Positions 21,336-33,885 of a stretch of DNA of 64,000 nt are shown here, piece by piece. The notes under the pieces were generated by a model, which saw only the letters and a list, made by a program, of their open reading frames with translations, ran no database searches and had not been told where the DNA came from. The stretch is from Acestrorhynchus altus (lineage: Eukaryota > Chordata > Actinopteri > Characiformes > Acestrorhynchidae). The stretch is taken from contig CM067521.1 in the NCBI GenBank assembly GCA_034509495.1, positions 16,063,491 through 16,127,490 of the forward strand. The letters run 5' to 3'. The position numbers and the translations under genes were made by a program. Position 1 is the stretch's first letter. Each line of letters opens with the position of its first letter.

Positions 21336-22734
21336 TTCAAAAGAAGCTATTGAAACAGCCCTTTCACACAGGCTTTTTTTTTTTTTAGACTAAAAGAAAT
21401 GCTGTTTAATGCAGGGGAACCTTCTCACCAAGTCTGATGTGTTGTTTGTCTTCTGTGCCCTATAACTGGGGCTAGAAAGTCCGTAGCACCCATAAATTTC
21501 CACTCTTTCTTTTTCTCTGCTGTCTGCTTTTGCTCTCTTTAATTTTCCTCCTCCACACAAGTGGCCATTAGTGAGGGAAGCTTAAGTTCCCGGCTCTCTT
21601 GCTGTGGACAGACTAGGATGCACCTAGCCAAACTTTAAAAAATGGCTATATAAAGTGGCTGTAAAGTTCTCTGTCATTCGGCTCTGCTCCATCATAAATC
21701 TTATTCTCTGCACTTTTATAAGCAGCATGTTGCCATTTTGATGCTCATTGGTTTGGACTGTAGCCATGACCATGGAGTTCTGATTGATCAATCAAGTTTT
21801 GATGCATCCATAGATTGCAGAAAATAGAGCAAGTCTTAATTTGAAAAATTAGGCAGTGTTGAAGTCCATCAATTTTTAACTTCATTTCCAATGGGATTTT
21901 TTTTTCATGCATAAAAATCAGACTCTTTGTGAAAGAGTCTTTATTCAGTTCACCAGTCAGTGGTTTTAATAATATGGCTGAACAGTGTATACTGTAAATG
22001 GGTTTGTCATTTATAATCACAGCCAAGGGAGGCAAGTGTGTCCAAATCCAATGTCTTCCACGTGTGTTCCATTTGCCTACCATATTTCACAACCAGTCAA
22101 AGTGCCGTCCTCCACTACCGAATTAAATGAAATTAAGAATGTTTCTGGTGCACACTGAGCCCACTTCCATTTCTACTAATCTCATCATTATCGACCAGTC
22201 TAACCTTTCATTTGTTGTGATATGGTGGTCTGTTAGCATTACCTGTAATATGCAATCAGCATTACACTTCAGTGAGCTGTGTTACTGGCAGGACCATCAT
22301 TAACTTCCTTTCATCACACAAGTAATCAAATTCACAGTAATTGTATACAGGGATTATTATGGACAACAGAGCATGGACACACTTTATTTCCCTATAAAAC
22401 CAAATTGGCATCCCCTTAACAGGACACTCTGATAGATCAGGGCTTATAGCTTAGTGAACTATAATACAGCACATGCCCAGTGTGTCATGTAATGTGTTTT
22501 TTACAGCCTCCAGCTGGTTTGATTGTACAAGGAGGGAACGCATGTCTGAAACTGTGAAAAGCATCTGGCTGAAAGTTGGCACGAGTGTTTAGCTTTCTCC
22601 TCAGAGTATGTAGAAGCTCTCAGCAATACTGACATAAGTGGGCATTTCAGTCAGTGCTGTGGTGGCTCAGACTGGTAATGCAAGGAGACAAGCTAACTAT
22701 TTCTAACATGAGGGGGTTGGTGGATTTAACAGGA
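21336..22734. other. gene-free stretch
   Basis: Contains a T run at about 21374-21386 and pyrimidine-rich text near 21490-21560. A 112-codon minus frame (21745-22083) has no domain I recognise and lies in AT-rich sequence. Confidence 0.5.
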
Positions 22735-22946
22735 AGTGTACACATTTGTCCTCTGCATTCAGTGATATATACACACACATACACTGTGAATCAACACTCT
22801 AGTGGCAGTGAGCACACATGCCCAGAGTAGTGGGCACCCCTATCTGTGGCACCCAAGGAGCAGCTGGGAGTTAAGGGCACTTCAGCGAAGGGCATATCTG
22901 TCATGTCCTGCCAATTCATGGAGTCAAACTGGCAATCTTCCCACAG
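22735..22946 (-). mobile_element. SINE family S1, copy 4
   Basis: Minus strand carries GGAAGATTGCCAGTTTGACT (B-box region), CAGCTGCTCCTTGGGTGCCA, GTGTGCTCACTGCCACTAGA and ends TGAATGCAGAGGACAAATG. The very start of the tRNA head is missing. Confidence 0.7.
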
Positions 22947-25040
22947 TTGAGGTTTTAGTTGATAAAATAAGTTAGAATCTTCATAAAATAAGTCATTGTT
23001 TTTACAAAATTGGTCAAAATCATGAGAAATAAATGCTTAAAGATTTCTTTGCAGAAAAAATGAGAAAAGGTGCACATTTAGAGTGAATGCTCTGCAGAAA
23101 ACATTATCTTACTTTTCCTAGTTTGTCCAAGAGAAAACATTGTCCTACTTGATGAGAATGTTTTTTCCATAGATATGTGACTTCAGTCATTTTTGAGGGT
23201 CGAATTATATAGGAAAGAGTGTAAATGCATTTTTTTTGCTAGTGTAATCATCTTGCCAGGTATAAAATGGTCTTGAAATGAGTGTTACATCTCGCAATTA
23301 TCCCAAACATTTTTGGGACAGTGTATAACCAAAAGCCGCAATAGGCCAGTTCAGGAGAAAACCCCACTCCTTACTACGTCACTAAGAAATATTAGGAGGT
23401 AAAGAGGATCAAGTAGAAGAAACCAAGGGATGAACAAGGTAGAAATGTGAAAAAAAATCGAGTCTGTCAATTAAATTCCCTGCAGTCATTTGCAGGGCTT
23501 TAACCTAATCATCACTTACACAGGGATCTGAGAAGCCATCAGCACCCCTGTCTTCAACCAACAGTGGAAAAAAACACACAAGGATGCAAATCCATTCCTG
23601 AGATTACAGTCTCACCGCTTATTACTTCATGACAGCAAATTGGTGCTGTGGTAATAACTGACTGTCCCTCTCCCTGTTATAATTACACATTGTGTGTTCA
23701 CTTCATTATTTGTAGAGCTTTCATAATGAGCACATTTCCAGCCACTTGTCGACTACCAGATAAAAGTTACTTTTTTCCTCCTCCTCTCTGTCTCGCTCTC
23801 CCGTTTTTGCCTCTCTTCCTCTTCATCTCCTTTTTTATCATCTCCTCATTAGAAAAAAAACTAGCTTGTCGGAGCAATAAAGTGAGCTGGGCCGACACTG
23901 GGCGATAATGACGATAAAGAATCTTGCAGGGCCTCGTATTATTTATTTCATTGGCTAAATTTAGCTGCTGCTCTGACACTACAAGGTGGAGAGTCTAAAG
24001 AAGTAAATGTAAACATTCTTACATGCTGAAAGCATGATTATAGCATTTATTCACTTATTTATCTGTTGATCTTCCCCCTTTTTATAATGTGTATCAATCA
24101 GTCTGCCTGACCTGCTCAACAGTCAAATTGTTGTGTGTAAAAAAAAAAAAACACAAAAAAAAACAACACATTTTTACAGTGACTTCCTGCTTTTGTTTCC
24201 AGATCATATTCTCATTAATTCTGCTATTGGAAATGTGTCATGATTTTAAAAGAAAAGTCTGGATAGATGAAAGTTACTTATACAAGCTTTTAGATTGTAA
24301 TTTTAACACGTCTGTGTGTAACTGTGTTCTGTTTGGAATTTATTTATATATTTTTGTAATGTTACACAAAATAACATTTGTTATGCATATACTTCACTAT
24401 TATACAGTTTTTAATAAGATATGCGACTAAAGACAGAAATAAATGTAATTTTAAAATATGTGACATAGGAGTGTCCCCATTTTTGTATTTTGTATGTGTT
24501 ATTTTCTGTGTTTATTCTGTTGTAAGGTTTTTGATGTGGTTCCAAATATCACTATGATGTTTATTAGTGATGTCAACATTAATTCAATAATGATTCATCT
24601 GTAAACTTTAAAACAAGTCATGTCCAACTTTTAATTGTCAGGCTCAGTTAATGTTCAGAATGGTGACAGATGTTGATAAAGCCATGTCTCACATAAAAAT
24701 ATTTGTATTAGTCATTAGAACTACAGCATGAGAGAACTTGCATGAAGTACATTTTCCTGAAATGATCTGAAGCATTAATTAAACTCATTAATTTTATCAT
24801 AATTTATCTACAGCAACAGAACCAACCAACACTGAATACTGTAACACTGGAAATGAAACAGACTCAAAAAAATCTAAGTTAGCTACCAGATCATTTCATT
24901 ATATTTATCTAGAGGAATACAATCTTATAAAAGTTGCCTTCTGCAAAGTCCTGCTCCTCTTGACTGAACATTTTCAGAATTCATAACACCACTCGCCATG
25001 TCACTAACCAGATAACAAGCTAACACTGTGTACATATATA

Positions 25041-25042
<2 letters not shown>
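22947..25042. other. gene-free stretch with a candidate conserved block
   Basis: About 23640-24070 is free of recognised repeats and rich in ATTA/TAAT words (TTATAATTACACATT, GATAATGACGATAAAG, GTATTATTTATTTCATTGGC), as in many homeodomain-bound vertebrate enhancers. A C/T-rich stretch lies at 23770-23850. From 24130 to 24900 the sequence is very AT-rich with A runs. No coding frame supported. Confidence 0.35.

Positions 25043-25129
<87 letters not shown>
25043..25129 (+). repeat. (TG)n microsatellite
   Basis: About 43 TG units with one TTTG interruption near 25111. Confidence 0.97.
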
Positions 25130-25140
25130 TGTTTTTCAGG

Positions 25141-25550
25141 TAGAGATAATCTCCAGTGGAATTGATTCCGAAATTCACAGCTCTGATGGAGAGCAAAAAA
25201 AAAAAAACATCATACACACTTTTGCGCCTCTTTCAAGGCTTTGCTCATGCATTGTTTGGATATTTTTAATGGCTTCTTAGCCCTTCATAGTGCTGTTCGT
25301 CAGCATGATATAGTGTCATGTCCCCTATTATCAGCAACTTTGAGCTTTTGTTCAACTCCTCTCTCTCCCTTTGCCAATCAGGAAGAAATTACTAGAAATT
25401 CCCAAGGAATTCCGAGGGGAACTAGTTGTTAGTCCCAAGTGACTGAAGTTGGGGAACGTTTTGGACTAGCCAATGGTGGGTGCCCTCACACTAGATATGT
25501 GATAAAAACCAGGATGGAGAGCTAACATATTCCAGCTGTTTGAACACAGT
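25141..25550 (+). repeat. segment paralogous to 26195-26450
   Basis: ATTGATTCCGAAATTCACAG, AACATCATACACACTTTTGC and GCGCCTCTTTC at 25158-25235 match ATTGATTACCAAATTCCCAT, AACATCACACACACTCTCGC and GCACCTCTTGC at 26217-26289. A later block, ACCAGGATGGAGAGC near 25508-25522, matches ACCTGGATGGAGAGC near 26401-26415. Order and strand agree, with differing spacing. Either an old tandem duplication or two copies of an unknown dispersed repeat. Confidence 0.55.
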
Positions 25551-26194
25551 CAGAAAATCCTTGCTGTTGTTAGAAAATGTGTTTCAGCTTCTTGGGGTAT
25601 TTAGGTATATTTTGGCTGTTACGCTGTTTCTTGATGAATTTAAAACAAAACTGTGAAATGTTAGCGCCTCCCGCTGGCCTGGCATACTTTCACGTCTGTT
25701 TTGGGGGCATTTTTGTCTTCTTGTGTGGTCTGAGATTTTCAGAAGTGCAGCTAGAGTCAGACTATTGGAAAAGACAAAGTGTCTCTAGTCACTTTGAATG
25801 GACACATATTGAGACGCTCTCTTAGCAACAGTTTGTTCACTACGTCCTGCCGGGTACCAGCTAAACAAGGCTCTCTTGCTCAGCTTGCCTGTGAATTGTG
25901 GTTTTAATTTGGGCTGAACTTGTGTGGCGTAGCCTTTAACTTAAGCGAATGCTCATGTTCGGTAATTGTAGCCACAAGGAGGGGGTGGGCGGGTGAGAAT
26001 CGATGGCTAAGACACAGAGCAGAGGGCGAAAGAACTGGTTGGTAAGCACAGCCTTAACCTTTCGTCTGAGCACTGGGTGGCTGCCAGGCTTCAAGCTGAG
26101 CATGCTGGGATTTCTCTTATTCTGTGTGAGAAAGCGCAACAGCAAGCGCGAGAGCAAGAGCATTCTTTGAATGTTACACATGCTAATTAGAGTG
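25551..26194. other. gene-free stretch between the paired segments
   Basis: Unique, moderately GC-rich in 25960-26200 with alternating GCGC words (AAAGCGCAACAGCAAGCGCG near 26130). An 82-codon plus frame (25577-25825) and an 81-codon minus frame (25936-26181) show no domains. Confidence 0.4.
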
Positions 26195-26450
26195 AGGCCC
26201 GAAGCTCTCCTGCGGGATTGATTACCAAATTCCCATCTCCGATAAAGACCAAAAAAGTAACATCACACACACTCTCGCACCTCTTGCGATTGAGTCGTTC
26301 CAATTAAAGTAAATGAGATCAGGGTGGTTTAATTGGTTGGAGTTTGATGTTTTTTGCACTCCACAAAGTCCCCTTCAGTGCGGTGTAGACATTTGATGGA
26401 AACCTGGATGGAGAGCTTTCATGTTCTGTTTTCTCAGGCAGCTGTTCCGA
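26195..26450 (+). repeat. segment paralogous to 25141-25550
   Basis: Second member of the pair; the match blocks are at about 26217-26289 and 26401-26430. Its downstream edge enters the GA tract at 26498, while the first member is preceded by a TG tract. Confidence 0.55.
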
Positions 26451-26496
26451 TGTCTATCCCCTCTGTTTCCTGAGAGGTGCTCTCCTCTGAGTGAGT

Positions 26497-26695
<199 letters not shown>

Positions 26696-26852
26696 TGAGT
26701 GAGTGAGTGTGTGTGTGTTTGCGTGAATGTCTACGTGTGTTTTCTGCGCTGTGAGATCTTTTCTGCCTGTCAAATTGAATCGGATGAGACCAGAATCCAT
26801 CAACAGCAGTGTCGTTCCCCACAGTGCCCTCAAGTCGGCATCTCAAGGAGCA

Positions 26853-26860
<8 letters not shown>

Positions 26861-26918
<58 letters not shown>
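26861..26918 (+). repeat. (CA)29 microsatellite
   Basis: Uninterrupted CA run preceded by CTCTCTCT. About 170 bases of unique DNA separate it from the GA tract. Confidence 0.97.
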
Positions 26919-26922
<4 letters not shown>

Positions 26923-27228
26923 TGCATCTGTAAAGGGCAAACCCGATCAACTTGACCAGATACTTTAATGCCGCATCCCATTTATTTTCCATTTGCTCTT
27001 CCTCGTCATACTCGTCCTCCTCCTCTGAGGGTCTATTCTGTTGTTTTGTTGTGCAGTGGTGACAGCGGGTTCCTCCCTCTATAAAGAGCTGCTGGGGGTC
27101 TTCTCTTCCCGTTGTCCTCCTGTGGTGGAAAAGTCAGCATAGTTTTAATGAGCTCCGTCTGCCGGACTCTCGGCCCGCGGCTGGCCACCACTGACCTGCT
27201 GGCATTTCCTTTATTCCTATCTATCTCC
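26919..27228. other. short unique GC-richer stretch
   Basis: Includes GACTCTCGGCCCGCGGCTGG near 27165-27184, one of the few clustered CpG stretches in the window. No coding frame supported. Confidence 0.4.
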
Positions 27229-27230
27229 CT

Positions 27231-27275
<45 letters not shown>

Positions 27276-27278
27276 TCG
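27229..27278 (+). repeat. (CT)n microsatellite
   Basis: CT tract with CTCG units at both ends, directly upstream of a family M copy. Confidence 0.95.
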
Positions 27279-27279
27279 C

Positions 27280-27615
27280 ATTTCTTGTTTCTTCTGAAAT
27301 CAAAGGTATTTATGGGACACTCTTACCAAACCTTGTAGAGAGTAACTGTCGCTACTGTCCAGAACATGCTTTCTACTACATTTTGGAACATTGCTGTGAG
27401 GATTTGACTGCAATCATCCCAAAAGTATTCAATGCAGCAAACATGAATCCAGAGAACACAATTCCAGTGTTCCAGAGCTTAGATCTAGGGTGCTTTATAC
27501 CACTTTAGCCCATGCCCAGCATTAGGTACAAGTGGTGCCAATAGGTTCACGTTTATCTGCTCCAGAGAGTCCTATTCTGTTGGCACGTATACTTCTCTAC
27601 AGGGACCGTATGTCT
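27280..27615 (+). mobile_element. family M DNA element, copy 4, right end truncated
   Basis: Starts TTGTTTCTTCTGAAATCAAA and keeps AGTAACTGTCGCTACTGTCC, ACATTTTGGAACATTGCTGT, GGTGCCAATAGGTTCACG and TTATCTGCTCCAGAGAGTCC before stopping at TCTACAGGGACC. The segment with the GGTCAGGATGTTGG motif is deleted. Both terminal repeats are missing. Confidence 0.75.
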
Positions 27616-28618
27616 TTTTACGGAGGCACCCTGACTCTTGTGAAAGCAGAGAGGGAGGTGAAGCAGGAGCAGATAAACAGGGTTAGTTGGGGTGGCGGAG
27701 AAAGGGAGATAGAACCGAGCAAAGCAGGAGTAATCATCTTCTGGTTGGCTTTCTGTAACCTGTTCTTCTGGAGCTTCTCAGTTAGTGGAGGAGGCCTATG
27801 AGCAGTGGTGGTTATCGAAACCACCTTTACTGACCCTGCAGATTCACTTTAGATCGACTTCAGACAGCAGAAAGCCTGAGGTATACCGGGCAGTGCTTGT
27901 GTGCTAATGGCCAGTTTAGCTCAGACTGACTGAAAAGAGCAAAGAAGCTGTTTACAAAGTCGCTTAACTTTGGGGACGCTGTTCAAATAACTGAGCCTTA
28001 ATGTCACAAACTTAGTAAAGCAGGTCTACATGTACTTTTATGCTTTTGTGCTCATGGGAAATTAATTTTCTGAATGCTACAGTTAAAAACACTCATAGTT
28101 CATTTTACGTCACTCCTTTCCATCTTTCTTTATCCTTTGCTGCAAAAACAGGCTGCTTCTGTTCTTGCTATGATTTATGGTCCAAGTGCATGACCTGCTC
28201 TGTTTGACTGCCCTGCACCTCATTCAGAAAGCAGTGCAGGTCCAAATTCTTTCCAGCTTCAAATCAAACTTTTTTTTTTTTTTTTTTTTTTTTTTAATGA
28301 TTTGGCACAATGTTGCTTTAGCTATATGTGTCTGATTAGATGAGGGTCAGTTGTCTGTAAAGATTTTTAATATGCATGTGCATACTGGAAAAAAAAAAAA
28401 TCAAAAATCAGTTCCTCTCTGATTCAGTAGGACTGAACGACTTTCTCTCACAATTGATGGATTGAACATCTGCCCTACAGGAGGAAACACATAGCTAATG
28501 TCATCAGATCACACACTGTGTGTATGCTGTTTCACAATCCATCGGATGTGATCTGATCGGAAGGCTGGGTTTGTTCTGCTGTATCCCAAACCACACTCCT
28601 ACACTTTACTCACTGCAC
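27616..28618. other. gene-free stretch with a T run
   Basis: A run of about 26 T lies at 28270-28295 and an A run at about 28390-28400. An 89-codon plus frame (27532-27801) begins inside the family M copy and is not a gene. Confidence 0.5.
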
Positions 28619-28745
28619 TTACAATGGGGTGTGTGTGTGTGTTACCCTGCAATGGATTGGTGGGGTATTTGTGCCTGATTCCATGTAGGTTCTGGATCCA
28701 CTATGACCCTATTCAGGATGAAACAGATAAGATAATGACTGTCTG
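28619..28745 (+). mobile_element. SINE family S2-type 3' fragment
   Basis: GTGTGTGTGTGTTACCCTGC, ATTGGTGGGGTATTTGTGCC, TAGGTTCTGGATCCACTATG and ACCCTATTCAGGATGAA follow the order of the GT stretch and 3' body of this common fish SINE. The tRNA head is absent. Confidence 0.6.
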
Positions 28746-29087
28746 ACTGACACATTAGGACTGTAGTTTAAAAGATACAAACATGGCAACATATCCAAGT
28801 ATCCTAGTATCTTCGCAACAACTTGATAAACACATCTCCAAAATGTTTGAATGTTTGTACATTTCCAGAACATATGCACAACTATACATTTATCAACCTG
28901 ACATTAGGACATAATGGAGATACATCTGGAAACGTCTTATGCAAACGTATTGGAGTAAAATAAGGTCCACATAGAAAATGTTTTCTTATAAATATTATTC
29001 CAAGCATGATCATATTTGATGGAGGGATATTTTTCCAAAACATAGCTTGAAGAACCATAGTTTGAAATACTAGAATGAGACACGGTA

Positions 29088-29089
<2 letters not shown>
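28746..29089. other. gene-free AT-rich stretch
   Basis: Nothing recognised. The minus-strand frames crossing it are extended by the TA repeat. Confidence 0.45.

Positions 29090-29128
<39 letters not shown>
29090..29128. repeat. (TA)n microsatellite
   Basis: About 19 TA units, self-complementary. Confidence 0.96.
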
Positions 29129-29129
<1 letters not shown>

Positions 29130-29318
29130 TGCATCTCAGCCCCATCACCTCCCAGTGAATTTTTCTTCTTTAGAGGTGTTATTATTAGTATTTGTTAAAA
29201 TCTGAATTTGGGACCTTAAACTGGTTCATCTTTCAATAGTCATTCTGTATCATACTATGAGAAACAGACCAAACCAGTGTTTTCTATAGTAAGATACCTT
29301 ACTCATGTATCAGAGAAC

Positions 29319-29350
29319 CATCCATCCATCCATCCATCCATCCATCCATT
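29319..29350 (+). repeat. (CATC)8 microsatellite
   Basis: Eight near-perfect tetranucleotide units. Confidence 0.95.
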
Positions 29351-31487
29351 GAAAGTCAATCAACCCTGACTGTATATATAGGACAAATCTGTTATGAAAT
29401 AAACCAGCTTCATAATCCAATCATTCTTAACTGAAATGGAAAAGTGGTGAACAAGTGCATTTCTAATGGCACTTTTATCATTGTGCACCAATTAGTGTGC
29501 TTGAGAGTGGTTTGGAATGCAGATTTTCTGTTTGCTGTAAGAGGAATCTGTGGGAAGTTTCCAATTCAGATTATGGAAATGACAGATCATTTATTCTCTA
29601 AAGTTGAACAGAAACAATTTGACATTCAACATTCATAAAATATTAGACAGTTTCTGTTTTTGAAGTGGTAAAACAGTTGTCATATGAAATCCTTTATTCA
29701 GCTTGTGATGGGTCCCACTTTTTTCTCATGTCCCACTTTTGCTGGAGAAGCTATGAGCAATGTTCTCTCCTGTTTGGAAGGCCCATTAACATCAGACGTT
29801 CTTCCCATGACATCATTTTATATTCTTATTCATCTCAATTTCAGACATCATTAATACAATTAAAGGACATGTGTTTGTGAGCTTTGCTCCACCCCTCGCC
29901 CTTTCCTCTGCCTTTGACAGCACCGTCAGCCTTAAACTCGAATCCCTGGGTGAGGCGTAGCTGTGTTTGACTGGCCAGCCAAATGGTTGAGCTTCAGCAT
30001 TCAATCAAGTCGACCACTTTACGAGCAGCTGATGAGTGTGATGACCTTTTCTCAGAAATCTGCCACTGCATCCCTCAATCACCCTCTCAGTACCCAACAG
30101 TCTGACAGATATCACACGACATCTGCCTCCCTTCCGCTCTCTAAGCCTCCGTCTCATTTTTTTCCTTTCGCTTCACTCTTCCTTTCTTCGCCTTTGTTTG
30201 TCAAGATGCTTTTTCATCCTTGCTTGTTTCTTGCTTTATGACTCTCCTTCACAGGTTTTCAAGCCTGTCTCCCATCTCTCGTGTCTTTTTGTTTGTTTTC
30301 ACTTGGTTTGTCCTACAATCCGCTGCAGTAACTTACTTTATAACAAAACTCCTTGTCCTTTTTATCCTCACTCAAACACCTGGCTGGGTTCAATTAGTTT
30401 CAGCCAGCTGAGGACTGCACACATCTTCAGATGTGCCAAGTTTTTGTTGCTTGTTCATAATACATTCCAAATTTCACTGTATAATCATTGAAATTGAATT
30501 AACGTCATTGAGTTGAGTATTCTTTTGCTTTTATACAACAGATTTCATAAAGTAAGAATTTAAGAAGAACCGAACTGTGAACATTGAATTTAATATGTTT
30601 TAATGTTAGCATTTCCTTCCAATGAGTTATAGCTGGTATAGCAGCTTGTTGCTACATCACATTAACAAACTCCACTCACTCATTACACAGACAGCACCTC
30701 CTTTTCCAGCTCCTTACTCAGACCCACACATTAAACTCTGTTTCTCTCTTTTCACCTGTCCATTTGCCTTTTATTATTGTGAATTCCTGCTGTGATCTCA
30801 GCCCTGGAGGAGGGCTGTCATATGGGAGTCACGTGACTGGCCAACTTCAGAATCTCAGAGTCACACAATCAATGTTTTGGTGCCTCCAAAAGTGCATTTA
30901 TTCACACAGGCAGACAATCCCCAAACCACAGACATGAAGAAACTCTTCACTGAATGATGAACCCTGACCAGATCCACGTTTTCTCCTGTCTCATCGAGTG
31001 TCTGTTTTGGTGTCCATATGCCGAGGGCAGTTTTTAAAACTCTTTAAAATGGGGCGATTCCACTTCCACCTCCACCGCAGTTGCAGCTGACCGAAAATCA
31101 GGTCAGACAAGAAACTGGCTGCTCCATCTCCGGACCATCGTATTAATCCATTTAGTTTCGTTTTGTTCTTTTGCTCGGAGCATTTATGTTGCTTAAAGAG
31201 TTGCTGCTTAGTAGCACCGTTTGGTAGCACCGTTCCATGGAGTGAAAGTGTTTGTGAGATTATAGTACAATGCTTATGATTCTCAACCAATCAGCTTGCG
31301 TGGCCAGAAATAACTGCTGTAAAATAACTGTGCATTCCGTTTACTTTCTCCAACATCGTGGTTGTGAAAAGTGGCTCCAGGAAAGCCAAAGAGGTCTGGA
31401 TATATAAACAAGGAGTCACAAATTGTTTATATTGAGCCAAGAAAATTCTGACCTGAAGGAAAAAACAACAGTTTCTATTTAATCAAA
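29351..31487. other. gene-free stretch
   Basis: A pyrimidine-rich segment spans about 30060-30300 with overlapping frames of 92-97 codons that show no domain. A 99-codon minus frame at 30991-31290 is likewise unassigned. I see no splice-bounded exon. Confidence 0.45.
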
Positions 31488-31530
31488 TGGGGTTGCTGGG
31501 GGGTTGTTAGGTGGTTCCTATGGTTTTCAT
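31488..31530 (+). repeat. tiny GTTGCT-type minisatellite remnant
   Basis: GGGGTTGCTGGGGGGTTGTT followed by GGTGGTTCCTATGG matches the vocabulary of the larger arrays; about two units only. Confidence 0.4.
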
Positions 31531-33885
31531 CATAGGTCAAGGTCACTGACCCTGACTGAGAGCCCCTGCTGTATCTGGAAAAAAATCAGTGTTCTGCACT
31601 ATGCTGGTCCTGTCATCAGGAGATTACAGGCTCAGTCCCTGGCAATGCCACAACCAGGCGTGGCCATTGGCATAATTGATTAAGCTGCCTCTCTGTCTAA
31701 GCTGGCGAGATCTACTGTCTGCTGTAAAAGAACTGTACATTCTCATTCTTCTATCAATGTGTTGAGCTGCTGAATGACATTGTTTTATGAGTCTCAGAGA
31801 AGCATGTGCTAACCGCCATCCTCCCATGGTAGCAGCATTGTGTGTTGGGGAATCCCAGATGGTTGGTAGGTACTGGAAATGATTTGGAACTGGAACTGAG
31901 GAAACTGGGACATACAGGGACATAAAAAAATGCGACCTACAGAAGCATCACATGACAAAATAAACATTTATAGAGGCTTTTAAAATGCTTGTAGAATCAG
32001 CACTTTCTGTGAGCAGCCATGTTTTTATAGCTGCATAAAGATTCATGAAGCTTTCTTTCTAGTTGGATGTGCTGATTTTTTTCCCCAAGTGAGTGTTTTT
32101 TTAGAGCCAGATTTGAGTAGGTAAGTGCTTTTTTGTTTTTCGATTAGAAAAACATTCATGTCGGTGATGTGTGACTTGTATTCCTATTTATGATTTCTTG
32201 CTCCACTTGGTTTTTTAGTGTCTGACACTAACAGAATAAAAAAAAAAAAGAAATTCTTGATTTGGGTTCTATTAGATCACCATTACATTACCAAATCATT
32301 TGGTGTTTGAAAGCTTTTGGGAATAAACCAGTAGTCATTTCTTTATGGTCTAATAACAGTTTTGTGCACATTATAGATTTTGAAAAGCTAGGTAGTAAGT
32401 GATCAAAGGGATGAGCAGACATTTGTTCAATGGTAGGAACAGATGCTGTTTTGAACTTGAAGTCTCAGGAAGATCATGTCTGGTACTGAGGTGGTCACAG
32501 ACATGTACACAAGCTCTACTTGAATTTGTAACATCTCAGGAGGCATGATTCTTTTTGTTGTTCGCATTCCTCTTCTCTCTATGATGTTATCATTCCCTTG
32601 CTGTTGCTGTCTTCCATTCTGTGTGGCATTCTGATGAACCTTGAAGGGCTCCAACTACCAATCATTTCTGCAAAAGCCATTCTCTTTCCCAGAATCCCAT
32701 CTGTGTGGCCAACAGTGTGTTGTTTTTTTTTTGTTTTTTTTTTTTTGCAACTAAGCAACATTCATATCAGTCTCTCTTCTTCCTGTGCTGGCTTGCAATT
32801 TGTTGGAACAATCATTTGAACAGTTTGAACATCAAGTGTCATAGAGCACATTTTAACCCTTAAAAGTCCACCATGAACCTGTCATCCCCAGACGTTTTCT
32901 GAGCACATAGGTTCTTGCAGGTGCAAGATACTCTGGCTGCATTCCTGTCACATGCATGTATCACGGTACTCAGTTCAGCTGCCTGAACCCCCAACCACTC
33001 ACCTTACAGATTAGCTGACCCTGACACATTATCTTTACTGGAGTTTGGTAACTGACTTGCTTCTCCAGGTAAGGATGTTCTGGTGTTGGTTTCCCCTAGT
33101 CCGGAAAATACGGTACTCTCGCTGTCTCCTCTAGTATTTGTTTGCAAAATGTGATCATGCTTCCGGTGCCTATCAAATCTGTCACTTTTAACCTTTCTTT
33201 TTGCTTCATTTTAAGGTATGTCCATTGCTAAAACAAAGAGCTTAATTGAGTTCATACAGTCTGAATCCATTGAATCCACAGAAAAATGAAAAATGTCAGA
33301 AAAATGGGACATCCTGGAGCAGCCACTTTCATTTTCAAGCCACGAAATATGCTGGCAGGCCCTGTCCATTAGTTTTGTCTTTCAGCCACAATTCTCGTGA
33401 GAATTTCCAGCAGACTGAGAGTTTTGACAGAGTGTACACTTCGATACAACCACATTCAGCTACTTGCTTCACACAATGGCCTCAGTACACTCAAATGCAA
33501 TCAGTCCTTTTTTGCCAATCATTAACATCGGTCCACACAATGAACAGGACATTCACTGCACTGTCACATCTCTTCTATATCTTTGAGTCCTGTCACACAC
33601 CCAACAATATGGTGACTCAAAAACCTGGACTATATAGCTGAACCCATTTTTCCAGTCTTTTATTAAAAAAAAACAAAAAAAACTCCATCTTAATATTAAA
33701 GTGAATTGTTCTAAAGTGAATACAGTCCATTAACAATTTCAATCTACTGACTATTTCCTCTGGGGATCTTTGAAACAGTGCCTGTTCAAATCATTAGTTA
33801 AGCCTGGCAGGCCCACTGAGCAGTCCCTTTTTGTCAAGACCGCTTCAATAGGACGGGGTGGAATGAGCAGAATGGTTACACAGCC
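31531..33885. other. gene-free stretch
   Basis: Contains a T-rich run at about 32720-32747 and A runs near 32239-32250 and 33665-33680. A 131-codon plus frame (33246-33641) and a 99-codon minus frame (31624-31923) lack recognisable domains and have ordinary non-coding composition. Confidence 0.45.

Noticed and set aside
33246..33641. 131-codon plus frame
   Set aside because: No recognisable domain, no splice or promoter context, and ordinary AT-rich composition. A chance frame is more likely.
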